Below, one piece after another: positions 1-8,535 of a stretch of DNA of 64,000 bases. A program made the translations under genes and the position numbers. How positions within the stretch are numbered: the stretch's first letter is position 1; each line of letters begins with the position of its first letter. The notes below the pieces were generated by a model. That model searched no databases and had not been told where the DNA came from. It was given only the letters and a program-made list of their open reading frames with translations. The DNA comes from Jannaschia aquimarina (GTDB lineage Bacteria > Pseudomonadota > Alphaproteobacteria > Rhodobacterales > Rhodobacteraceae): NCBI RefSeq assembly GCF_000877395.1, contig NZ_JYFE01000017.1:62001-126000 (forward strand), written 5' to 3'.

Positions 1-474
1 ACGCTGCGTCGGTCCGAGGTCGTCCACCCACAGCGTCACGCCATGGAAGCCACCTTGTGCCGGGCCGTGATCGCCCGGGGTGGACACGAGCTCGACCGTG
101 GCGCCGTCCGGGTCCATGACCGTCGCAACCTGCGCACCGAACCGCTCGACCGGGGCCGAGACGTCGGAGCCTCGGGCCCGCATCTCGGCCAGCCAGTCGT
201 CGAAGACCCTGTCGCCGACCGCGTAGGAATAGGCCGTCGCCATTCCCGGACCGATGCGGCCCGGTGCGGCGCCGACGAACGGGAAGAAGGTCAGGATCGT
301 GCCGGGTTCGGCATCGTGATTGCCGTAATATAGGTGATAGGTGCCCGGATCGTCGAAGTTGACGGTCTTCTTCACAAGCCGCTGGTCCATCAGCTTGGTG
401 AAGAAATCGACATTTGCCTGCGGTGGACCGCTGATGGCGGTGACATGGTGCAGGCCGGTGATGCTTTTGGTCAT
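1..474 (-). CDS. VOC/glyoxalase-fold ring-cleaving dioxygenase-like protein (C-terminus cut by window edge)
   Basis: Reading leftward from an ATG at 474, 158 codons are visible before the window ends. The protein opens with MTKSITGLHHVTAIS, where the His pair sits at the usual metal position of the vicinal-oxygen-chelate fold. A second module begins near residue 145 with GFHGVTLWV. This two-module arrangement is that of the YkcA/MhqO type of ring-cleaving dioxygenase-like proteins, often linked to quinone or aromatic detoxification; the substrate cannot be told. A perfect AGGAGG lies 5 bases before the ATG and fixes the start. No operon partner is visible; the GNAT gene lies upstream in the same direction about 100 bases away. 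Confidence 0.8.
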   Translation of the reverse strand, partial: MTKSITGLHHVTAISGPPQANVDFFTKLMDQRLVKKTVNFDDPGTYHLYYGNHDAEPGTILTFFPFVGAAPGRIGPGMATAYSYAVGDRVFDDWLAEMRARGSDVSAPVERFGAQVATVMDPDGATVELVSTPGDHGPAQGGFHGVTLWVDDLGPTQR

Positions 475-570
475 GGCGACCTCCTGTTCGTTTGGAGTTG
501 CCAGATAGATCGGGCGGCGCCGGGCGCGAGAAAACCGCGCCCGGCGCACAGGATCGGTGCGCCTATGGCG

Positions 571-1059
571 TCAAAGCGGCTGAGACATCTCGACCGCCGG
601 GAAGCGCGGACCTTCAGGGAAGGCGATGCGGAACTGCTTTTCTCCGATGAAGCCCATCGTCCGGTAGAAGGCTGTGGCCGTCAGCGTCGAAAAGCAATGG
701 AGCCCGGCAACGCCAGCCGCGCGCGCCTGAACCATGGCGTTCTGCATGATTGCGCTGGCCACGCCGCGCCGCAGATGGTTCCGCGATGTGATGAAGTGGC
801 GGACGTGACCCCATGAGCCTGTTTCCTGGCCCTGCGGTCCGCCGACGCTCCACCCGCCGGCGCCCAGCAGTTCGTCCCCGTCCCATGCGGTCCAATACCG
901 GCCAGACCCGATCAGTTCGGGCTGGGGGCGGGTGATGATCGGCAAGGCCTCCGTCAGCGTCCGTTCATCATAGGCGCCCCGCAGGAGCGGCGGAAAGTTC
1001 TCCTTCAATAGCCGGGCGACCGCCGGCACGTCGTCTATCGTGGAAGGACGTATGTCCAT
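571..1059 (-). CDS. GNAT family N-acetyltransferase
   Basis: This 162-residue protein starts at MDIRPST and has the GNAT layout: an N-terminal beta-alpha unit (DDVPAVARLL), a central strand with WGHVRHFITS, the acetyl-CoA pyrophosphate loop in motif A (RRGVASAIM, near residues 97-105) and a C-terminal FYRTMGF motif typical of the fold. The ATG at 1059 is preferred over an in-frame upstream ATG because a GAGGAGAG ribosome site lies just upstream. The acceptor substrate is unknown. It would transfer an acetyl group from acetyl-CoA to a small molecule or protein in the cytoplasm. Its 5' leader contains a CCCCGC/GCGGGG hairpin around 1083-1110 of unknown meaning. Confidence 0.85.
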   Translation of the reverse strand: MDIRPSTIDDVPAVARLLKENFPPLLRGAYDERTLTEALPIITRPQPELIGSGRYWTAWDGDELLGAGGWSVGGPQGQETGSWGHVRHFITSRNHLRRGVASAIMQNAMVQARAAGVAGLHCFSTLTATAFYRTMGFIGEKQFRIAFPEGPRFPAVEMSQPL

Positions 1060-1307
1060 CTTGGTCTCTCCTCTGTTCAATGACCCCGCATCGCGATTGC
1101 GGAGCGGGGCCATGTCGTCGGAGAACCGGTAAGAATGGTAAACAGATGGTTAACGCGCCTGCCGGATCGGAGCGCGGCCGCTTGGAGATAGCGGAGGTTT
1201 GCCTCGCGCGGGTCGCCTGAAGGGACGTTGGAGCAGGACGATAAGGCCAAGGGGGAGTGGCTTGCCGATCACGGCCTCGTTCGGCGGCGGATCATTGGAA
1301 TTTTGAA

Positions 1308-1338
1308 ACGAAAAGGGCCGCACCCTTCGGCGCGGCCC
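1308..1338 (-). terminator. Rho-independent terminator of rpmG
   Basis: On the minus strand a GGGCCGC/GCGGCCC stem (1332-1338 with 1315-1321) and a 10-base loop are followed by TTTTCGTTTC. It sits about 25 bases after the rpmG stop codon. Confidence 0.8.
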
Positions 1339-1361
1339 GACAAATCGAAAGGTCGGCGATC

Positions 1362-1529
1362 TTACTTGATCTTGCCTTCCTTGTACTCGACGTGCTTGCG
1401 CGCGACGGGGTCGTACTTACGGACGACCATCTTTTCGGTCATCGTGCGCGCGTTCTTCTTGGTCACGTAGAAATGGCCGGTTCCGGCGCTGGAGTTCAGG
1501 CGGATCTTGATGGTGGTGGGCTTCGCCAT
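1362..1529 (-). CDS. rpmG: 50S ribosomal protein L33
   Basis: This 55-residue basic protein begins [11 protein letters not shown] and continues through [14 protein letters not shown] to [11 protein letters not shown], the classic bacterial L33 sequence. It is part of the large ribosomal subunit near the E site. It lacks the CxxC zinc-ribbon pairs, so it is the zinc-free (C-minus) form usual in alphaproteobacteria. The start ATG has a GAGGAGAGAC ribosome site. It is a single-gene unit with its own terminator. Confidence 0.97.
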   Translation of the reverse strand: MAKPTTIKIRLNSSAGTGHFYVTKKNARTMTEKMVVRKYDPVARKHVEYKEGKIK

Positions 1530-1647
1530 CTCGTCTCTCCTCGTGGGCGTGGCGGATCGGGAACGCGTCCCGCACCCCGCCTACGGAAAAATCAGGAGGC
1601 TGCCATCTACCAGATCCGATCAGCCCGTCAAGCGCCTCGATCGGCGG

Positions 1648-2034
1648 TCAGGCAGGCACTCCGATCCGGATCAGGATAAGTCCGTCGCCGCAGGGTGAGA
1701 AGCTGGCTTCGGCCATGCCGTCGGAACCCAGTGGCGACAGGTCGAGGGACACCGTGACGGTCTCGCCGCGCCGGGCACGATGGATCGCCGACTGCGCGGA
1801 GAGCCTCTCGGGAAACGTCCAGAGCGAAACGACCGCCAAGCCGCGCAGATCGTCCGAAGGTGCGAAGCCGAGGGCAACTAGGGAGGCGCGGTTCATCAAC
1901 TCGATGCGCCCGTCCCGACCGACGAGCACGAGACTGGCATGGCTCCGCCCAACCGCCCTGAGGGCCTCTACCGGAGGAGCAATCCGAGCCTCGGAGGCCG
2001 CCTCAAATCCCTTATCTACCTGCGGTTGCGCCAT
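1648..2034 (-). CDS. PAS-like sensory domain protein, small
   Basis: The protein of 128 residues has one recognisable region, roughly residues 25-125, with a PAS-like flow: SLVLVGRDGRIELMNRASLVALGF, then a central helix and a terminal strand (GLILIRIG). It has no kinase, GGDEF or DNA-binding module, so it is a stand-alone sensor or adaptor. The chosen ATG at 2034 follows an AAGGGG; a TTG nine codons upstream is also possible. The assignment rests on pattern and hydrophobic spacing and is weaker than for enzymes nearby. It might instead be an uncharacterised small protein of the same fold. Confidence 0.55.
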   Translation of the reverse strand: MAQPQVDKGFEAASEARIAPPVEALRAVGRSHASLVLVGRDGRIELMNRASLVALGFAPSDDLRGLAVVSLWTFPERLSAQSAIHRARRGETVTVSLDLSPLGSDGMAEASFSPCGDGLILIRIGVPA

Positions 2035-2165
2035 GCGATTCCATATCCCCTTGACCACCAATGTCCGCTGTTAGCGGTCGCACCGCTACGGAACTAACGT
2101 AGCGTCGCCCGAAACCGGCAAGAAATGGCCGATACCCGATCGGCTTCGGCGGGACTGACGCTGGA

Positions 2166-3311
2166 TCAGAGCAGGTCTTCCAGAAGGGCTCGGGTATTGG
2201 CCGCCGTCATCTCGATCGGATTTCCGCCGACGCTCGGATCCGCAAGGGCGCCCGCAACGAGACGGTCGACATCCGGATCCGCGACGCCCAGCTCGGTCAG
2301 CGTCCGGGGAATGCCCAGAGAGGCATTGAAATCGTCAACGAAGGTGCGGAAGCCGTCGAAGCCGCCCTCGATGCCCAGATAGGCCGACGCCCGGTCGAAC
2401 CGTTCCGAGATAGCGCCGGCGTTGAAGCGGAGCACCGCGGGCATGCAGACGGCATTGGTCGTGCCGTGATGGGTATGGTGCATCGCTCCGATCGGGTGGC
2501 TCAGGGCGTGAATGGCACCAAGGCCCTTCTGGAACGCAATCGCCCCCATGGACGCGGCGGCCATCATCTGGGCCCGCGCTTCCATGTCGGTTCCATCCGC
2601 AAAGGCGCGGGGCAGGTACGCCGTCACCAACCGCATGCCTTCGAGCGCAATGCCTTGCGACAGCGGATGAAAATGCGGGCTCGAATAGGCCTCGACACAG
2701 TGGGCGAAGGCATCGAGACCGGTTCCGGCCGTGATGGCGGGCGGCATTCCGACCGTCAGCTCGGGGTCGCTGATGACGAACACGGGCAACAATTTCGGGT
2801 GGAAGATGATCTTCTTTTCGAGCGTCTCGGAGTTCGTGATGATCGCGGCTCGTCCGACCTCTGACCCCGTTCCCGCCGTCGTTGGGATCGCGATGACGGG
2901 GACGATGGCCTCGGCATCCGCGCGGGTCCACCAATCCCCGACATCCTCGAAATCCCAGATCGGCCGGGTCTGGCCGACCATCAGGGCGACCGCCTTGCCC
3001 AGGTCAAGCGCAGAGCCGCCCCCGAAGGCCACGATGCCATCATGACCACCATCGCGGAATGCCCGAACCCCGGCAGCGACGTTGATGTCGCTGGGGTTCG
3101 GATCCACATCAGAGAATACCGCGCGACCAAAACCCGCTGTCTCCATCAGGTCCAGCGTCCGCGTGGTTATATCCAGCGCGGCCAGCCCCTTGTCTGTGAT
3201 CAGAAGTGGCCGCGTGAGCCCCGCCTGCTCGCAGGCCGCGCCCAATTCCGCCACGCGGCCCGCGCCAAAACGGACAGAGGTGGGATAGGACCAGTTTGCC
3301 GTCAGAATCAT
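2166..3311 (-). CDS. Iron-containing (group III) alcohol dehydrogenase
   Basis: This 381-residue protein has the FucO/AdhB layout. The N-terminal dinucleotide domain carries GGGS at 97-100 and a PTTAGTGSE segment near 144. The C-terminal helical domain carries the four metal ligands of the family: D200, H204, H268 and H282. It would interconvert an alcohol and an aldehyde with NAD(P). It is the last gene of a six-gene operon, and its ATG overlaps the TGA of the aldehyde dehydrogenase (TGATG). Beside a gamma-glutamyl-amine ligase and an aldehyde dehydrogenase, the best inference is oxidation of a glutamylated amino alcohol. 4-hydroxybutyrate or 1,3-diol oxidation is an alternative. Confidence 0.9.
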   Translation of the reverse strand: MILTANWSYPTSVRFGAGRVAELGAACEQAGLTRPLLITDKGLAALDITTRTLDLMETAGFGRAVFSDVDPNPSDINVAAGVRAFRDGGHDGIVAFGGGSALDLGKAVALMVGQTRPIWDFEDVGDWWTRADAEAIVPVIAIPTTAGTGSEVGRAAIITNSETLEKKIIFHPKLLPVFVISDPELTVGMPPAITAGTGLDAFAHCVEAYSSPHFHPLSQGIALEGMRLVTAYLPRAFADGTDMEARAQMMAAASMGAIAFQKGLGAIHALSHPIGAMHHTHHGTTNAVCMPAVLRFNAGAISERFDRASAYLGIEGGFDGFRTFVDDFNASLGIPRTLTELGVADPDVDRLVAGALADPSVGGNPIEMTAANTRALLEDLL

Positions 3312-4687
3312 CACGATATCCGCAGATGGAAGGATTTCGGCCGCGTCAGAGCGTGATAGCCGAGGGCGGACAGGCCGGCCCCCCGGCCGGTCTCCTTGCA
3401 GCCCGTCCAGCAGAGCGCCGGATCGAGGTAATCGCAGCGGTTCAGAAACACCGTGCCGGTTTCCAGCCGGTCGCCGATCCGTTCGACGGCTTCCACGTCG
3501 GCGGACCATATGGATGCCGTCAGGCCGTAGCGGCTGTCGTTCATGAGACGGATGGCCTCTTCGTCGTCATCGACCGGCATGATGCCGACGACCGGCCCAA
3601 AGCTCTCGTCCCGCATCACACGCATATCGTGGGTGACGCCGGTCAGGACGTGCGGCGTGAGATAGGCGCCCGCGTCGTCATCGGCGTCCATCCGCGCCAC
3701 ATGAGCGGTGGCGCCCGCAGCGACCGCCTCTTCGATCTGCGTCCGGACCTCTCGGGCGAAGCGGACATGTGCCATCGGCCCCATCGTCGTCTCCGGCGAA
3801 AGTGGGTCGCCCAAGACCTGCGACTCCGCCCAGTCGACGGCCTTTTCCACGAAAGTGTCATAGAGCGACCGGTGAACGTAGATCCGCTCGATCCCGCAGC
3901 AGCACTGGCCGGAATTGAACATCGCGCCGTCCATCAGCGTATCGACGGCCGCCTCCAGATCTGCATCCGCTCGCACGTATCCGGGATCCTTGCCGCCAAG
4001 CTCTGTCGAGACGGGAACGAAGGTCCCCGCCGCTGCCCGTTCGATCGCCCGACCGCCTTCGACCGATCCGGTGAAATTCACGTAATCCACCGCCCGCTCG
4101 GACAGCAGATCGGACGTAGTCGCATGATCCAGAACGAGGTTCTGGATGACGTCCTTCGGCACGCCGGCCTCGTGGAACGCCTCGGCCAGCCGTTCACCGA
4201 CCTGCAAAGTCTGTGCGGCATGTTTCAGGATCACGGTGTTCCCCGCGATCAGGGCCGGCGCGATGGTGTTGATCGCGGTCATGTACGGGTAGTTCCACGG
4301 CGCGATCACCAGGACGGTGCCCCAGGGGACACGTTTGATCATACGACGGAAGGTGCTCGACTCCTCGACCACCATCGGGGCCAGCGCCTCGGCCGCGATA
4401 TTCGCCATGTGGTCAACGCGTTCGTGAAAGCCGCTATATTCGCCGCCATAGCGGATCGGGCGGCCCATCTGGCGGGCCAGCTCCAACGCCATCCGCTCGG
4501 TGTCGCCGCCGATGATCGCGTCGGCGCGCCGGACGAGTTCGATCCGCTCCTCCAGCGGACGGGCCGCCCAGTCCGACTGCGCCGCCTGCGCACGCGCCGC
4601 CGCATTGAAGGCGGCCTCCGCCGAGAGCGTATCGCGTTCAATGTAAACCGACCCGTCGATCGGCGATATCAGTTGCACCCGTCCCAT
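3311..4687 (-). CDS. NAD(P)-dependent aldehyde dehydrogenase
   Basis: The 458-residue protein has the ALDH superfamily core. PWNYP at 131-135 holds the oxyanion Asn (N132), TELGGKDP near 228-235 holds the general base E229, and FNSGQCCCG near 257-265 holds the catalytic Cys (most likely C263 of three consecutive Cys). ESFGPVVGI lies near the C-terminus. It oxidises an aldehyde to a carboxylate in the cytosol. It starts 43 bases after the ligase stop and overlaps the downstream alcohol dehydrogenase by one base, so the three enzymes are coexpressed. The triple Cys is unusual. The start at MGRVQL matches family length; upstream in-frame sequence is not needed. Confidence 0.92.
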   Translation of the reverse strand: MGRVQLISPIDGSVYIERDTLSAEAAFNAAARAQAAQSDWAARPLEERIELVRRADAIIGGDTERMALELARQMGRPIRYGGEYSGFHERVDHMANIAAEALAPMVVEESSTFRRMIKRVPWGTVLVIAPWNYPYMTAINTIAPALIAGNTVILKHAAQTLQVGERLAEAFHEAGVPKDVIQNLVLDHATTSDLLSERAVDYVNFTGSVEGGRAIERAAAGTFVPVSTELGGKDPGYVRADADLEAAVDTLMDGAMFNSGQCCCGIERIYVHRSLYDTFVEKAVDWAESQVLGDPLSPETTMGPMAHVRFAREVRTQIEEAVAAGATAHVARMDADDDAGAYLTPHVLTGVTHDMRVMRDESFGPVVGIMPVDDDEEAIRLMNDSRYGLTASIWSADVEAVERIGDRLETGTVFLNRCDYLDPALCWTGCKETGRGAGLSALGYHALTRPKSFHLRIS

Positions 4688-4730
4688 TCTGCGCCCCGCC
4701 TCGTTTCCGGACACGTCTTCGAAGCGAGCG

Positions 4731-6077
4731 CTACGCCCGCTCGAACCCCCGCGCAACTTCCCAGTCGGTGACGGCGGCATCGAAGGCCTCCTGCTCGACC
4801 TCCGCGGCCCGGACGTAATGGTCGATCACGTCGTCCCCCATCGCGTCGCGCAACATGGCGGATCCGCGCAAGGTCTCGGTGGCATCGCGCAGGGTCCGCG
4901 GGATGTCGTCGACATCGCCCATCCCGTAGACGTCCCCGGTTACGGGATCCGGCGCGGGCAGGCCCTCTTCGATGCCCTTGAGCCCGGCGGCCAATTGGGC
5001 CGCGCAGGCGAGGTAGGGGTTCACGTCCGACCCGGGAATGCGGCACTCGATCCGCACGCCCCTGGTGTCCTCGCCGACCAGCCGGTAGCCGGCGGTCCGG
5101 TTGTCCACCGACCACGCGATCTTGGTGGGCGCGAAGGTCCCCGGCAGGAACCGCTTGTAGCTGTTCACGTAGGGCGCGAGGAAGGCGGTCATCTCGCCGG
5201 TATGCCGCATCAGCCCGGCGACGTAGCTGCCCATCAGATCGGACATGGCGCGCGGCGCGTCAGGGTCGTGGAAGGCGTTCGAGCCGTCCTCGCGCGCCAT
5301 GGACTGATGGATATGCGAGGCACTTCCGACCTTGTCGGCACGCCATTTGGGCAGGAAGCTGGCCGCGTGGCCGCGCTGGTCGGCGATCTCCTTGACGGCC
5401 TGCTTGGCGATGGTGTGGTGGTCCGCACACGCCACCGCGTCGGCATAGCGGATATTCAGCTCCTCCTGTCCGGTCTCCGCTTCGCCCTTGGAGTTCTCCA
5501 CGGGCACGCCGGCCGCCACCAGATGGTTGCGGATGGGGCGCATTACATGCTCCTCGCGCGCGGACTGGAACAGGTTGTAATCCTGATTGTAGCCGACCAA
5601 TGGCGCCAGATCCCGGAAGCCGCCCCGGCGAATGTCGTCGTAGGACGCGCGGAAGACGAAGAATTCCAGCTCCGTCGCCATCATGGGGGTCAGCCCCATC
5701 TCGGCGACGCGGGCGACCTGCGCCTTGAGCATCTCGCGCGGGGAATGCGGCACCGGTGCGTGGGTGTGGTGGTCCAGCACATCGCAGAGGACAAGCGCCG
5801 TCCCATCGAGCCAAGGCAGGGGCCGCAGCGTCGTCAGGTCGGGCTTCATGACGTAGTCGCCATAGCCCTGTTCCCACGAGGTGGAGGCATATCCGTCGGG
5901 CGTCGCCATCTCCAGGTCGGTCGCCAGGAGGTAGTTGCAGCAATGGGTCTCTTCATGACCCGCTTCGAGGAAGTTCGAGACCGTGAACCGTTTGCCCATC
6001 AGGCGGCCCTGCATGTCGACCATGGCCACGAGGACGGTGTCGTAGGGACCGAATTTCAGATCGTCGAGCTTGAGCAT
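4731..6077 (-). CDS. Glutamine synthetase-like gamma-glutamyl-amine ligase
   Basis: The 448-residue protein has the glutamine synthetase catalytic fold: ATELEFFVF and GQEELNIRY give metal-binding Glu residues, SASHIHQSM gives the nucleotide-site His, and RIECRIPGSDVNPYLA is the C-terminal active-site block. It is shorter than true GlnA and has no adenylylation-loop Tyr motif that I can see. This is the profile of PuuA/IpuC/GlnA4-type ligases that join glutamate to an amine with ATP. The ATG at 6077 follows GGGGGAAG. It lies between a TRAP transporter and two dehydrogenases, which argues for catabolism of an imported amine rather than ammonia assimilation. Confidence 0.88.
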   Translation of the reverse strand: MLKLDDLKFGPYDTVLVAMVDMQGRLMGKRFTVSNFLEAGHEETHCCNYLLATDLEMATPDGYASTSWEQGYGDYVMKPDLTTLRPLPWLDGTALVLCDVLDHHTHAPVPHSPREMLKAQVARVAEMGLTPMMATELEFFVFRASYDDIRRGGFRDLAPLVGYNQDYNLFQSAREEHVMRPIRNHLVAAGVPVENSKGEAETGQEELNIRYADAVACADHHTIAKQAVKEIADQRGHAASFLPKWRADKVGSASHIHQSMAREDGSNAFHDPDAPRAMSDLMGSYVAGLMRHTGEMTAFLAPYVNSYKRFLPGTFAPTKIAWSVDNRTAGYRLVGEDTRGVRIECRIPGSDVNPYLACAAQLAAGLKGIEEGLPAPDPVTGDVYGMGDVDDIPRTLRDATETLRGSAMLRDAMGDDVIDHYVRAAEVEQEAFDAAVTDWEVARGFERA

Positions 6078-6161
6078 GGTCTTCCCCCGCAGCATGCGCC
6101 CCGTCATCCCCCGGATGCCGGGGCGCGTCCAGAGGGCGGGCGATCGCCCGCCCCGCTTCGA

Positions 6162-7190
6162 TCAGCCGTAGCGATAGGGCCGGCCGGCCTGCTGCATCAG
6201 CGCGTTGTAGTCCTTGAAGATCTGCACCACCCGGGCCTTGGTCTCGCTCTCGGCGGCGATCTCGTCCCAGAATTCGCGCGCGGCCGCCTCGACCTGATCC
6301 CATTCCTCGTCCGGGATGCTGGTCAGTTCCAGCTTCGGGCCGTTGACCCGCAGGTCGGCCTCGCCGCCCCAGTACCAGTGCTGCCGGTAGTAATGCGACT
6401 GCTCGCAACAGACCTCGAACAGGACCTTCAGATCGTCGGGAAGCTCGTTCCAGCGTTCCATGTTGGCGAAGAAGTGCCCGATCCACGCGCCCGAGATGTT
6501 GTTGGTCAGGAAGTAGTTCGTCACGTCCGCCCAGCCGACGGTATAGTCCTCGGTGATGCCGGACCAGGCGATCCCGTCCAGCTCTCCGGTCTGGAGCGCG
6601 ACCTCCACGTCCTCCCATGGGATCGACACGGGGACGACGCCGAATTGCGCCATGAACCGGCCCGCGGTCGGGAAGGTGAAGACGCGCTTGCCCTCCAGAT
6701 CGGCAAGAGAGCGGATCGGCTCTTTCGTGGCGAAGTGGCACGGGTCCCAGGCCCCGGCCGAGACGTGCTTGACGCCGACGCGGGCATATTCCTCGTCCCA
6801 GATCTCCTTGAGGCCGTAGCGGTTGAACAGGACCGGGACGTCCAGCGAGTAGCGCGAGGCGAAGGGGAAGTAGCCGCCGAACACCGTCACCTCGGTCGGA
6901 GACGCCATCGAGTCGTCGTCAGACTGCACCGCGTCGATCGTGCCCCGCTGAAGCGCCTGGAACAGCTCACCCGTCGGGACGAGCTGGTCGGCATAGTAGG
7001 TCTCGATCTGCATCCGGTCGCCGGCGATGGCGTTGAACTTCTCGATGGCCGGGTCCAGCACCTCGGCCGCCAGCGCGGCGCCGGCATAGGTCTGAAGACG
7101 CCAGGTGATCGTGGATTGCGCGATTGCGGGCGTGGCCAGCGCGGCGGGCGCGGCGGCGGCCCCGGCAAGCAGCTTGCGGCGTGTGGTCAT
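6162..7190 (-). CDS. TRAP transporter periplasmic solute-binding protein (DctP family)
   Basis: The 342-residue precursor has a signal peptide (MTTRRKLLAG, then an Ala-rich stretch, cleavage after AIAQ near residue 25) with a twin-arginine look. The mature part follows the DctP pattern, including DLEGKRVFTFPTAG near 171-184, whose Arg usually binds a substrate carboxylate, and WSGITEDYT further on. It captures a solute in the periplasm for the DctQM pair encoded just upstream. A GAGGAGAGAG ribosome site precedes the ATG. The substrate is not readable; the operon suggests an amine- or amino-alcohol-related acid. Confidence 0.9.
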   Translation of the reverse strand: MTTRRKLLAGAAAAPAALATPAIAQSTITWRLQTYAGAALAAEVLDPAIEKFNAIAGDRMQIETYYADQLVPTGELFQALQRGTIDAVQSDDDSMASPTEVTVFGGYFPFASRYSLDVPVLFNRYGLKEIWDEEYARVGVKHVSAGAWDPCHFATKEPIRSLADLEGKRVFTFPTAGRFMAQFGVVPVSIPWEDVEVALQTGELDGIAWSGITEDYTVGWADVTNYFLTNNISGAWIGHFFANMERWNELPDDLKVLFEVCCEQSHYYRQHWYWGGEADLRVNGPKLELTSIPDEEWDQVEAAAREFWDEIAAESETKARVVQIFKDYNALMQQAGRPYRYG

Positions 7191-7209
7191 GGTCTCTCTC
7201 CTCTGTCGG

Positions 7210-8535
7210 TTAGGGGGCGTAGATCGTCTGCGGCAACCACAGCGCGATGCCCGGGACCGCCATCACCAGCGCCAGCGCGGCGATCATCACGAGGACGAAG
7301 GGGGTGATCGAGGCGTAGATGTCCCTGAGCCCGATCTCGGGCGGGGCCATGGCGCGCATGAGGAAGAGGTTGTAGCCGAAGGGCGGCGTCATGTAAGCGA
7401 TCTGCGTGGTGATCGTGTAGAGCACGCCGTACCAGATCAGATCGAAGCCCAATTCCCCCACCAGCGGCACATAGAGCGGCGCAACGATGACCAGCATCGC
7501 GGTGTCGTCGAGAAACGTGCCCATCACCAGAAAGCTCAGCTGCATCAGGATCAGGATAATCCAGGGGTTCAGGCCCAGCCTCTCCGTGAAGAGGCTCTCG
7601 ATGGCGTTGACCGCGCCCAGCCCGTCGAACACGGCTCCGAAGGCGAGCGCGGCCAGGATGATCCACATGAACATGCAGGTGATGCCCAGCGTCTTGCGCA
7701 CCGAGTTCTCGAAGACCTCGCGCGTCATGCGCCCCTTGAGGATCGCGGCGGCCAGGGCGGCCAGCGCACCGATGGCCGACGATTCGACCAGGGACGTCCA
7801 GCCGCTGACGAAGGGGATCATCATAGCGAAGAAGATCCCGAAGGGCAGAAGGCCCGCGCGCAAAAGGCGCAGCTTTTCGGCCTGCGGGATGTCCCGCTCC
7901 TCCGGCGGCAGGACGGGCCCCAGGGACGGGTTCAGGCGGCAGCGGATGACGATGTAGGCCACGAACATCGCCGCCATCATCAGGCCGGGGACGATCCCGG
8001 CGAGCCAAAGCTGGCCGACCGGCTGCCGCGCGATCATCGCGTAGAGGACCAGCACGACAGACGGCGGCACAAGGATGCCCAGTGACGATCCGGCCTGGAT
8101 GACGCCCGTCACCATGCGCTTGTCGTAGGCGCGGCGCAAAAGCTCGGGCAGGGCGATGGTCGCGCCGATGGCCATGCCCGCGACCGATAGCCCGTTCATG
8201 GCGGAGACCAGCACCATCAGAAGGATCGTGCCGACCGCCAGCCCCCCGGACAGCCCGCCCATCCAGACGTGGAACATGCGGTAGAGGTCGTCGGCGATAC
8301 GGCTCTCCGACAGGACGTAACCCATGAAGATGAACATCGGCAGCGTGAGCAGCGGGTACCAAACCATCAGCTTCATCGCCGCCGAGAAGCCCAGATCGTA
8401 GCCACCGCGATCCCCCCACAGCGCCAGCGACGCGACGACTGCCACGAAGCCGATGGCTCCGAAGACGCGCTGCCCCGTCAGCAGCATCAGCATCATCGAG
8501 GCGAACATGAGCGTGGCGATCAGCTCGTAGCTCAT
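7210..8535 (-). CDS. TRAP transporter large permease (DctM family)
   Basis: The protein of 441 residues is almost entirely hydrophobic, with about 12 membrane segments. It carries DctM hallmarks such as the SAMNGLSVAGMAIGATIALPELLRR region, GSSLGILVPPSVVLVLYA and FLDDTAMLVI. It forms the sodium-coupled transport channel with the small subunit. The ATG at 8535 overlaps the dctQ stop as ATGA, showing translational coupling, and the binding-protein gene follows 19 bases after its stop. Confidence 0.93.
   Translation of the reverse strand: MSYELIATLMFASMMLMLLTGQRVFGAIGFVAVVASLALWGDRGGYDLGFSAAMKLMVWYPLLTLPMFIFMGYVLSESRIADDLYRMFHVWMGGLSGGLAVGTILLMVLVSAMNGLSVAGMAIGATIALPELLRRAYDKRMVTGVIQAGSSLGILVPPSVVLVLYAMIARQPVGQLWLAGIVPGLMMAAMFVAYIVIRCRLNPSLGPVLPPEERDIPQAEKLRLLRAGLLPFGIFFAMMIPFVSGWTSLVESSAIGALAALAAAILKGRMTREVFENSVRKTLGITCMFMWIILAALAFGAVFDGLGAVNAIESLFTERLGLNPWIILILMQLSFLVMGTFLDDTAMLVIVAPLYVPLVGELGFDLIWYGVLYTITTQIAYMTPPFGYNLFLMRAMAPPEIGLRDIYASITPFVLVMIAALALVMAVPGIALWLPQTIYAP

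Noticed and set aside
4818-7307. An 829-codon open frame antisense to the ligase and TRAP binding-protein genes
   Set aside because: It is a GC-rich shadow frame with no domain pattern, while the opposite strand encodes clear protein families.
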